Made by a program: the position numbers and the translations under genes
The notes under the pieces: model-generated
The model's database searches: none
Told to the model about the DNA's origin: nothing
What the model saw: the letters and a program-made list of their open reading frames with translations, nothing else
NCBI GenBank assembly: GCA_018697195.1
Contig: JAGMWU010000038.1
Location: 302,850-366,849 of the forward strand
Direction of reading: 5' to 3'
Length of the DNA: 64,000 nt
Source: Certhia americana
Lineage: Eukaryota; Chordata; Aves; Passeriformes; Certhiidae
Shown here: positions 1-30,380 of the stretch, piece after piece
Numbering within the stretch: position 1 is the first letter of the stretch
Layout of the letters: every line of letters begins with the position of its first letter

Positions 1-300
1 GCTCCCCCTTCCCGCTCGACCTCCCGCCCACGCGGAGCCTCCCCGGACCCCCTCGGGCCCCCCGGCCGCCCCCGGCCCCGGTGCGGCGGTACCGACCTGC
101 GGCGGGCGGGCGGGAGCAGCATCCCCCGGCCCCGCATCCGGCTCACGTCGCCATGGCTACGGCTGTACCTCGGCCGTCCGCAGCCCCCCCTCACGGACAG
201 GCCCTGACGGACGGACACGGGGCTGCGGACCCCGAGACTTCCCCCCACCGAGACACGGACATGGCCCCGCGTATGGAGGGTGGGCGCCCACCGGCACACG
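1..300. promoter_or_regulatory. CpG-rich edge, possible SEMA4A promoter or first exon
   Basis: The first 300 bases are very GC-rich with many CpG dinucleotides, whereas the following 3 kb are CpG-poor. In mammals SEMA4A follows LMNA in the same orientation, so the 5' end of a minus-strand SEMA4A would be expected here. A CAG/GTCGGT donor-like site occurs on the minus strand near base 100. No semaphorin residues could be recognised, so the assignment rests on synteny and base composition only. Confidence 0.35.
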
Positions 301-477
301 AGTGGGCACTGCCTCCCCTTACCCCACACACGCCGCCACTCCCACCCCCCGGAGGTGCAGGGACACTCCTCTGTCCCTACACGTGATACATCCAACCCCT
401 CTTCTGACACATTCCTATGCCCCTGTAACTACACTGGGGCCCTTCACCCCAGTATTGCTCTCAGCTTTTGGCAACAA

Positions 478-600
478 GTCCCTGCACCCCCATCTCAACA
501 CCTCCAGATCCAGACCCTATCACTGCATCCCATCTCCACACCCCATCCCTGCACCCCCATACCTACACTCCATCTCTGCATCCCCATTCCTATCTCAGCC
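478..600. repeat. C-rich degenerate tandem repeat
   Basis: A pyrimidine-rich tract in which a unit of about 17 bases resembling CCCTGCACCCCCATCTC recurs with many substitutions. The three overlapping open frames here are products of this low-complexity composition. Confidence 0.5.
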
Positions 601-1705
601 CTCCCACTTGACCCATCCTAGATGAGTGCCGCTGGCTCTGGCTTCCCATGCTATGTGGATTTGGGGGTCCCAGGAGGGGGCTTGGGGTGCAGCCATGGCA
701 CCAGCTGCAAGTGTGTGTGTGCGTCCATCCCCCACAACATCCACAAATTTTGGTTTATGGTATTTTCCCTCCTTGGAATTTCCCTTGCCAAAAAGCCTGG
801 CCTAACTGGTGCTTGCAGACCCTGCTTCTCCTGTGGAACTCGCTCCCTTCCCCTTCCCAGCTGTGTGGGAGCACAGCATCATGAGCCCCAAAACAGGATC
901 CCCAGCCACCACTTCCTCCCCCTGTGTAAGCACCTTCTCTGCACGACCTCAGTCTTGCACAACTGCAGCCGAGGCATTGGAGAGGTGCCAGTCTCTGCAC
1001 CAGCTGAGGTGCAGTACCAGCATCCCCAAAAGCCTCAAGCAGGCCTATTTCTTGGGGTACTTTCTCTGCCAGGGCTGGAGAGCAGAGCCAAGGGCCCCTA
1101 GAGCTCCCACAGGGTTCAGGAGGCTGGAGCCTTTTGCAAGGATCTGTAAGGAGCTTGTGCCTAGTGCCCACCAGGGCAGGAAGCTTAGCTGGAGCCTGCT
1201 GTGGAGACTTCTCCCACCCCAAGGCTGAGCTGCAGCCCCTCAGCCCTTCCTAGACACCCCCAGGATGCCCTGTGGGGGTCCTACAACCTGCAGCACCTTG
1301 GGGTACAGCTTTGGGGGGTAGCAGTGGGCACAAACTCACATCTTAACTTCCCCTTGGGATTAGCTAGATGGCTTGACCTTAATCTCCCTGGGCACGCAGG
1401 GGCCTGGAGGGGCTGGTGTGGGGCTGGCAGGGCCCCCAGCACTCACTTGGCTATGCTGTGGCTGGTAAACCCTGGTGACTTGACAGACACTGAAGTCAGT
1501 CCCAGCTCTACCTCATCCCAGTGACTGCTACAAGGGTTCCTGTTCTAGATTTTCCCCCCCCAAAAACTGGTTGTCCTCAACATGTGCCCAAACCCTGGTG
1601 CTCCTGCCCACACAGCGTGCCTCTGAAGACCCCAACATTCAGTGCACAAATGAGCAAGGCCAGGCCATGGCCCCTACTCTGGGATCTCATCTGCCTCCTG
1701 CCAGA

Positions 1706-1721
1706 CCCTAACCCTAACCCT
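1706..1721 (+). repeat. Short interstitial telomere-like repeat
   Basis: Two complete CCCTAA hexamers are followed by CCCT, making 16 bases of the vertebrate telomere motif. This is too short to imply a chromosome end and may be chance or a relic of break repair. Confidence 0.5.
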
Positions 1722-1817
1722 GCCGAAGCAAGGCTCAGATCCGCAGGACAACAGGAGGAGACAACAGGAGAAACCCAACTTTGAGCCAGTGCTTTGGCTG
1801 GGGCTCTTTCACAGGCT

Positions 1818-2036
1818 CTTTTGCGAAGTCCCCATGGGGGTGTGTGAGGTCCCTGTGGGCTATAGCTCCCCCCTGGGCTGTACAAGGTCTCCGTGGGCTG
1901 CACATGGCTCCACAGGGATGTGAAAGGTCCCCACGGGGTTCTGCAGGTACATGCAGGGCTGTGCAGGAAAGGAACCCACAAAGTCTGTATTGTCCCTACA
2001 GGGCTCTGCAATGTCCCTGGGGGCTGTGCAGAGACC
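1818..2036 (+). repeat. Degenerate minisatellite of about 30-bp units
   Basis: The core AGGTCCCCNTGGGG followed by GCTGTGC or GCTGCAC recurs roughly every 25-35 bases, with variants at about 1833, 1849, 1884, 1925, 1963, 1992 and 2012. Units are diverged and the spacing is irregular. Confidence 0.45.
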
Positions 2037-2807
2037 CCTTGCATCTCCAGCTCAGCCTTCCCCCAGCACGACCCAGCCCAGGAGCGCCAGGACCCTGGGG
2101 CCCTGTGGAGGGTCTAGGGCATTATTTCCCTGTTGCATTTCCCCATGACAGTTCCCCATGGCAGTTCCTGTGTCTCCTGGCCTGTCTCCTCCCAAGAACA
2201 TGTCCAGGCAGCAGCACGAGATGCCAGCAGCATGGTTGGCTTCCCCCCATCATTCCAGGACCTGCTATTTCGGGCACAACCTCATAACTTTTGGGGCCTG
2301 GCAGTACCAGGTCTGGAGTACGGTTGCATCCCCATGAAAGGGGACAGACTGCAGCATTGCGGGGGCAGCTGCCCCAGCATTGTGGCATGGGGGGAAAAGG
2401 CAGAAAATTTCTGAGCTGGCAGAAATGGAAGGCAAACAGGGCATAGAGAGGGAGCCAGTGTGTCCCCTCTCATGCTGCCCCTCAGAGCATCTGTCTCTGA
2501 CACCACTCTGTACCCCTCTCCTGGGAGGGGAGATGGCATCTTGCTCGATCTCCACAGGCTCACTTGAAGCTGGGAGGTGGCAGCGATGCCCTAGATCCCC
2601 TGGCACCCCCTGCCCTCCCAAGCCTCAGCCCTGCTGCACCCAAACCTGGGGTGATGTGGCCCCACACAGCATGGGGGACCCAGGCATTCAAGCACTGGGG
2701 CAGGGGATACCCCCAGACCAGGCATCTTGGGCACCTACCTGGCTGTGCCTGTGCCCCGGCTGCCTGCCTGCGTCCCCTCACATCGCGGCTCCGCAGCGCT
2801 GTGCCTG

Positions 2808-2834
2808 GTAAAGCCGATTATGCATCGGCTTTAC
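2808..2834. other. Perfect 11-bp inverted repeat (hairpin)
   Basis: GTAAAGCCGAT (2808-2818) and ATCGGCTTTAC (2824-2834) are exact reverse complements around the 5-base loop TATGC. No gene or element was recognised around it. Confidence 0.8.
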
Positions 2835-3294
2835 AGCTCTCCTCCCCAGCATCCCCTCCTGCCTCACTCCAGTGCCTGGCACGGCCCGGGGGCACAGGGA
2901 CTCCCCTTGGCAGAGTGTGGGGGTCATCCCTAAGGCAGGAGCAAACCTTCACTCAGGGGCTCACTCAGGTTCTGCATCCCCCAGTCCATCTCATCCTGGG
3001 GAAAAATGGTCTGGTCCCCAAAACCCCAAAGGAAATCTCCAAGTCCTTACCTCAAATTTGATCCCCTGTCCAGTCTCTCTCTGGGGGCTCCTTACCCAGC
3101 TGACCCAGTTCTTGGCAACCCACCCTCGAGTGAGCCAGGGTGTAAGGGGCCACCCTGCTTCCCCCCATCCATGGTGGGTGCTGAGCCCCAACCCTGGCTG
3201 TGGGGTGGAAAGAGATTCCTGGGGGGTCCCCTTGCTGCTGGGGTGCAGCACAACACCCTCAAATCCCCTTGGACAGCAATGATGACAGCACACA

Positions 3295-4634
3295 GCATGG
3301 GAAGGGTTCAGCTGTATTTTGACTCTGGAAGAAAATATAGGCAGTAATACAGAAGCTTTGCAAGCATGGATACATACATGACCACCCCAAAACCCACTGG
3401 AGTGGGGGGCTTGTCCTGGCACCTTCTCCAGCCCCACCCCTCTGCTTGAGGTCAGGGGGCTGCAGGCATTTCCCAATCAAAAAGGCAACATATCTGCCAA
3501 TGGCTGGATGGACTCCTGCCAAGTGGAAAGCTGCACCCACCAGATCCCAAAATCCGCCTCACTCAAACAAACAGGTTCCTAGGTTTGCTTTCCTGGCAAA
3601 CCAGCTCTGACCTAGACTGAGCATCTTTTGCTTAATCCCTGAAACAGCTCCTGAGCTCTGGCCACCAGAGACGAGCCTGAATAACCGCAGCCAAGGAAAG
3701 CTGGGGTGAACCCTGCTACATGCAGTGGCTCCTGAAGAGGGGGCTGGGGGGCCCCACTGGGGCTGAGCTTGTGGGACTGAGGTCCATCACCCCAGCTGTC
3801 AAATCCATCTGGTCCCAGAATGCAGCTCCAGTGTGTTTTCACTTCCTTTACTCCATCTCCACTCGATGCCAGGTGGGGTCCAACGGGGTGCCCAGCCCAG
3901 CCCAGCCCCTGCCTCGGCTAAGGCACAACTCGGCTAATTAAGAAAAAGGGAACCCAAAGGGCAAGAGGTGCCTGGGATGGGGAACATGGGGAATACAGTA
4001 CATAGAGAGCCAGGAGTGCAGGCAGGCAGGGGCTGGGGAGGGGGCAATGGCCACAGAAATACAGGGCATCGCCCACGAGCTGCCAGGAGCCCCCGCGCCA
4101 GCACCGCCAGGAATCACAATTCAAAAAAAGAGAAAAAAAAAAGGGAATTTGGCTTCAGATCCCAAGAAAAAGGGGTTTAAAGGCACTGTGTTCCACTTGA
4201 GACAGGACAGCAGCCCCTGTGGCACGCAGCTCCAGTGGGTATGGCTGTGCTTCTCCCTGTCCTATGTAAAAAGCTTTGGCAAAAAAGGTACAATCTAAGG
4301 AGCATTTCAGCTATGAACTCCTCCTGCATGGCTACTCTGTAAACACAGTTCTTTGATGTCTTTGGCTGAAGTTCTAAAAAATATTTGAAGCTGAAAAGCT
4401 ATTTTTTGGTTTGTTTTTTTTATATAGAAATAGATTATTTCTTTACAAAAAAAAATCAAAGCATCTTTTAGCACTTTTAATATATATATATATAAAATTC
4501 CTGCTATAGAAAAAAAAAAACAACCTTGGTTTTTGATATCTTGTTTTTTTAAGGGAAAAAAAAAATCTGTTGCTTTGGGAAAAAAAACAACCCTATCTGG
4601 AGACGGGCAGGAACCACAGGAATGCGCCATGGAA
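3295..4634 (-). other. LMNA: Putative LMNA 3'UTR
   Basis: The terminal exon carries only eight sense codons before its stop, so the sequence after the TAA (reading leftwards from 4634) must be 3'UTR. It contains A/T homopolymer runs and a TA repeat (4340-4560). No canonical AATAAA was found on the minus strand. Weaker candidates are ATTAAA at 4476-4481 and AATACA at 3313-3318, the latter followed by a GT-rich stretch that would suit a cleavage site near 3295. The boundary is therefore an inference; a shorter UTR ending near 4450 is equally possible. Confidence 0.4.
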
Positions 4635-25520
<20,886 letters not shown>

Positions 25521-27010
25521 CTCTCCTCAGTCCCAGCCCTTCCTTAGGAAAGGCTGGGAAAATAGCCCTGGGTAAAGGGGCCTTTGGAGTGCTTCTGTAC
25601 GGACAAAGACCGGGGTAACCCCCTACCACACCCTTTTCTAGGGCGATTGCAGACTGCGGGGACTTGTCCAGGGAAAAGGGCACCCTGAGAGTGGCTGCAA
25701 TGAGGGGGTGCAGTCAGGCACCCCCAGGACCCTCGGGCTGACCACCTCCAGGCCATTGCTCTCCTACAGGACAGGGCAGGCAGTATCAGCAGCTGATCTC
25801 AGGGTTGGGGTGATCCTGGCACACCCTGTAGACAGGAGCCACAGGCTGTACAGGACCCTGGGGTACCTGAAACTCTGGGGACCAGGGACCCAAATACAGT
25901 CCCAGGTCACTTAAAACACCCTGGCCTGGGTTCCCCTGAATCCTCAGGTATCCCACACGAAGAGCTCTGGGTCACCAAAGAATGCCCCTATCCAGCTATC
26001 CACTTCCCTGCACTGGTTTTGCCCAGTTCTCTCAGCACTGGTTGTCCCCATTTTCCAGCTCTCCTCAGTGCCAGCTGTGCCAGTTTGTAACTCCCCAAAT
26101 TCTGAGCACCAGTTGAGCACCAAATTCTGAGCCCCGACCCCAATTCGCTGTACTGTTTCCTGTTCTGCCTCCCACTTCCAGCCCTCTCCAGTCTCATTCA
26201 ACCACTCTTCCAGTACTGCCAGCTCCCAGCAGGGGTGATTCCCAGTCCTCCCAGAGGGTGTGGGGTGCTCTGTATCCCTCAAAGCGCTGCCGAGATTCGG
26301 GCAGTTCGTGATTCCCCAGATCTGCCAAATGTTTCCAGGTGACCCCTCCTTGGACTTCATCCCCCTCCCTGCATTGTGCTGTGGAGCCAAACCCTCCCGT
26401 GTGTGAGAAATGGGAATGGAAAAGCAACCCTTTTACACCTTATAAATGAGGGGTGGGCAGGGGTCCTGGGGGATCCAGCTTCCTCCTTGTGAGCTCCTGC
26501 TTGGAAAGTTGGGCTCTGAGGCAAGGAAAGCTGGGAAGGCACTTACACCTCGCTGCTGGGGACACTGGAGAGAGCCGGAGAACCCTAAAGCACAACCTCC
26601 ACCAACCATTCCCTGCGAACAGAGGGGTCCAAGGTCAAGGGCACAGCCAACCCGAGCCGCCTCCCGAGCCACAGCCGCCCGGCTCCTCCTGTCTGTGCTG
26701 CAATCCAAGCTCAATTTGCTTCTCAGCTCAGGGAGCGCAGCAGAGCCCCAGGCAGGCTGAGAATGACTCACACAGCAACGGAGCAACACATGCAAACAGG
26801 CAGAGCACACACAGGACACACGTGTGTGCGCCCTCTCCGCAAATAATTAACCCGCTGGCAGCCACTCAGGCCCGGCTGACGGTGTGGGGGTTAATTTTGG
26901 GAATTATTAGGGAAGGGACTCCGGCAACAATCGCGGGTCAAATTTTCAAAAAGCAACAGTTCGATTCCTGGAATCTGCCAAAGCGCCACGTGAAAGACGG
27001 GAAGGGAAAA
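25521..27010. other. Intergenic DNA upstream of LMNA
   Basis: No gene or repeat was recognised. It contains one AP-1 heptamer (26764-26770) and ordinary unique-looking sequence, and may include distal promoter elements of LMNA. Confidence 0.5.
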
Positions 27011-27019
27011 GGGAGAAAT

Positions 27020-27039
27020 GGGGGGGGGGGGGGGGGGGG
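27020..27039. repeat. G20 homopolymer run
   Basis: Twenty consecutive G residues followed by AGGAGGAG. It can form a G-quadruplex, and its true length is uncertain because such runs are error-prone. Confidence 0.85.
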
Positions 27040-27409
27040 AGGAGGAGCCCTCCTGGCTCTGCCACGCAGTGGGCTTGGAATTCTCCCTCCTTCCCCTGCT
27101 CCCCCAGCCTCACTACACCCCCCTTCCCCACCCTGGCTCGCAGGGTAACCCTCTCTGCATGGAGAAGCCCCCAGGAGTGCTGTAGGCAGGGGTTACTGTG
27201 CCACCACCCACACAGCACTGTTCTCCCTGCGTTTCCAGGGGGGTCTGCCCTCCTTCACCCCACTCCTTTGTTCAGCTCCACACAAATTCCTCTTTTCCTG
27301 CCTCCTTGCCCATCCCGGGCTGTCTTTCCTTCCCCACACCTTTCCTTCCTCCTGCTATGCGCATAGCCCCTTCCCTGGTGGGGGCACACGGCAGCTCCAT
27401 GCGTGTCAC

Positions 27410-27600
27410 ACAGGCAGGCAGGCGAGAGCAGCCCGGCCCGTGTGTCGGCGCCATGAGGCCGGCAGCAGGCCGGGACGGTGCCCACAGCCCCCGAAGGCCG
27501 GCGGGCAGAGCGGAGGGCGGGCCCCGCAGCGCCCGCCAAGGCGCGCAGCACTGTGGGACACGCGGGGCCCGCCCGCCCCTGCGCGCTTCGGCTTTGTTTT
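27410..27600. promoter_or_regulatory. CpG cluster upstream of LMNA
   Basis: A dense CpG block with GGGCGGGCCCCGC, GCGCCCGCC and GCGCGC motifs, 2 kb upstream of LMNA exon 1 and separated from the promoter island by CpG-poor DNA. It might be an alternative LMNA promoter or the start of a divergent noncoding transcript. No exon was recognised. Confidence 0.4.
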
Positions 27601-28287
27601 GTTTTGTTTCAAACAGTAACCCCTGGGCGGGAGGAAAGCCAAAGGCTGTTTCGCCCGAGGGTGCTCCCTCAGCAGGAGGTGCCTGCCAGGGCCCAAGGGC
27701 ATCCGCAGGGGCACAAACCAGAGCATTTCCAGGGTCACGACGGCAGGGTTACAGCTTCCTGGCCGTTGGGAAACGGTATGCAGGGTAAAGGCAGGGAGGG
27801 ACCAGTTTGGGCAACAGCTGGAAATCACAGCTAAGGGTCACCGGCACAGCCTGTCGCTGATCTCGCACTCCTGGTACGTCCTGGCTCCTCATGCTCCCCG
27901 CAAAGCTCCTGCTGTGAACGGGACCCCGGCTCAATATCCCGTGCTTCACTGCCCGGGGGATCCAACCTGAGGGCTCCCTCGGGCTGGGCGAGCAGGACAA
28001 GACAGGGGACCTGGGGGAGCCCGCTTGCTCTGGAGCCCACAGTGGTTGTTGGCAGCCTGGAGTGAAAAGCCCCCAGGGAGGGTCAGACTTCAGCTCCTTT
28101 GCGGTAGTTGCTCCACATACACTTCCCCTGGGACAGGGTGGACAGTGCTGTCCCCACACTGCTTCTCTGCAAACTCCCTTCTCCTGGACATGGACAGCCC
28201 CATGCTGCTGGACAGCCCCGTGCTGTTCTGCTTCCCCACCAGCCCCCAGGGGCAGGAGCATTCCAACCCAACATGGGGACAGGGAGC

Positions 28288-28807
28288 TGTAAGAGACAGT
28301 CCCAAGTTTCCCTCATTTGCCTCACGACCGTCTCGAGGACAGAGACTCAGACCCCAAAGACACCATTCCCTTTGGACAGGCCTCTGGCCTGGTCAGGGCA
28401 GACACTTGCCAAGTGATTGTTTGCTGCTGTGCCTGTATCCCACGGTATGCTGCTCCAGGCAGGTACTGGTGTGTAATGGGACGTCCTGCACGTTTACACC
28501 TGCTTCTCGGGACAATGGTTCCCCTCCACACAAGAATACTGCTCAGCTTATCGCTTTGGCTACATGCCACTCGCTTTAGCAAAAAACTATAGAAATTGAC
28601 TTTTCTTCCCATTGGTAGCTATGCTCCTCTTTCTCTCTCTATTTTCCTTAATTCTCTCCCTCTCTCTGTCGCATAAGTGTTGGTGGCACTCAATAAAAGT
28701 GCATTGTTGTGATTAAACTGAAAGTCCCCTTTGCTGCATGTCTTTTGCACTCTGAGATCGGGAAAACAAACCATCGTGACCCCTACTTGTACGAGCAGAT
28801 CGTGACA
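28288..28807 (+). mobile_element. Probable solo LTR of an endogenous retrovirus
   Basis: A 520-bp block starts TGTAAGAGACAG and ends ATCGTGACA, the TG...CA ends of a retroviral LTR. It is flanked on both sides by the identical 5-bp duplication GGAGC (28283-28287 and 28808-28812). It carries AATAAA at 28692-28697 followed by GT-rich sequence, as expected for an R/U5 polyadenylation region. No gag, pol or env sequence lies beside it, so it would be a solo LTR left by recombination. Family not identified. Confidence 0.65.
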
Positions 28808-28812
28808 GGAGC

Positions 28813-29774
28813 CCACCACTAGCACAGCCCTGAGCTGTTCACTGGGTCTGGCAAAGAGGTGCTTGGCACTTGTGCAAGGCAGTAGGGCTTAACTCAAACC
28901 AGATGAGCCAGGAGGACTGGCTGTGCTCCACAGCTCTGGGACAGGCACAGCGCTGTGCTTCAACCCACTAACGTGGATTTCTTCAGGTTCTGTGGGCACC
29001 GCAGGAACTTGGGGTGCAGAATGCTGCAGCAGAGTAATGGGCAGATGAAGGACACGGCATGGACAGGAGGCTGGGGCTTGAGCAGAGGCTCTCAGCAGAG
29101 GCTGTATCTTGCTCGCGTGACTCAGAAGGCAGAAACCAGCCACATCCCTGGAATTTCAAACACTTCCAGCTCCTTAGCCTCCAAAAAACGGCCAATTTTG
29201 GGGCCTGTAAATGATACAATTTTGTGATGGAAATGACATACAGGCAGTGATGAAGCTGGGTTTTGGAGCGACAAGAGGAGCTGCAACTCCAGGGACCCCC
29301 ACTTCCTGGCTGCTACATGTGGAGGGGCACAGGAACGGGATGAGCCATGGGGTCAGGCAGTGTCCACGGGGGGACCCCTGTGGGCTGCTTTTCTGATGGC
29401 TTTTCAGGTCTTTTAGGCTCTTCACCCTGGGGTTCCCTTCCTAGACTGCACAGCTTTTGGCACCTGCTTTCACAGATGGAGAACAACTCAGGGCCGAGCC
29501 ACCCCTGTCCTCCAGACACCTTCCAAAGTCTCTCCCTGCCAATGTACTCCCCTCAATCCTGCTCCCAGCACAGGGTCATTTCTCCTTTCCAGGGCAGACA
29601 CAGCTCATCTCCAAGTGGGGCTTTTCCCCTTTAAACCCATTCATTCTTCTGGGCAAGGGTCCATCCTTAGCCCTACACCCCCATCTACCTCACTACCAGG
29701 AGAAGAAGATCCCAGCCTCAAAATTTTTTCCCATCTGATCCCAGAAAGCTATAAATCATTGGGTTGAATGCTTG
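28813..29774. other. Intergenic, nothing recognised
   Basis: Unique-looking DNA with an AP-1 heptamer at 29118-29124. No coding exon was supported. Confidence 0.5.
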
Positions 29775-30128
29775 CAGCAGTCCCGATCCCTTTTAGTCCT
29801 GGCGAAGTGACATGCCCAAGTATGAAGAGACAGATGGTGATACAGGAAGGAATGGGACATGAAGGAGGGTGAATGGCTTTAAACTGAAAAAAAGAAGGTT
29901 TAGAGGAGATGTTGGGAAGAAATTGTTCCCTGTGGGTGTGGTGAGGCATCAGCACAGGCTACCCAGAGGGACTGTGGCTGCCCCATTCCTGGAAGTGTCC
30001 AAGGCCGGGTTGGATGAGGCTTGGAACAACCTGAGATGGTGGAAGGTGTCCCTGCCCATGGCAGGGGCTGGAATGAGATAAGGTTTAAGGTCCCTTTCAA
30101 TCCAGACAAGTCTGTGATTCCATGATCT
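29775..30128 (+). mobile_element. CR1 LINE 3' end
   Basis: Plus-strand CR1 running through GATGTTGGGAAGAAATTGTT, GGCTACCCAGAGGGACTGTGG, CCCATGGCAGGGGCTGGAAT and ending CTGTGATTCCATGATC, the family's terminal repeat. Confidence 0.9.
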
Positions 30129-30260
30129 CTCCATCTAGCATCCTGATCCATCACATCAGGCTGTGCATCATGCTGACCTCAAGACCCAGCAGCAATGGGC
30201 TTCCAGCTCCCCCCATCCAACAATCTGTGCACATAAGGGGGTTGGGGTGTGTGCATAGAT

Positions 30261-30380
30261 GAGTTTTAATTAGCTAATAATCTTTAATAGGGTTTAATTG
30301 CCTTGTTATAAAAGGTAATTACAGCAATACATCAATTAGAGCTGTAAATTTAATAGATTTACCAGTTGTATTTATTGAGG
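30261..30380. promoter_or_regulatory. TAAT-rich candidate conserved element
   Basis: An AT-rich island of 120 bases with at least seven homeodomain-type TAAT/ATTA cores (TTTAATTAGC, CTAATAATC, TTTAATTG, GGTAATTAC, ATCAATTAG and others) in GC-rich intergenic DNA. No repeat was recognised. An enhancer role is inferred only from composition. Confidence 0.35.

Larger units (their letters stand above)
301..3295. other. Intergenic DNA downstream of LMNA
   Basis: No coding exon was recognised here on either strand; the open frames are short and overlap each other. The stretch holds a C-rich degenerate tandem repeat (about 478-600), a three-unit telomere-like motif (1706-1721), a degenerate minisatellite (about 1818-2036) and one perfect short inverted repeat (2808-2834), each listed separately. 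It is probably the spacer between LMNA and the next gene to the left. Confidence 0.6.

Noticed and set aside
81..386. 101-codon plus-strand frame at the left edge
   Set aside because: Low-complexity Pro/His-rich translation of GC-rich DNA with no homology recognised; overlapped by other frames.
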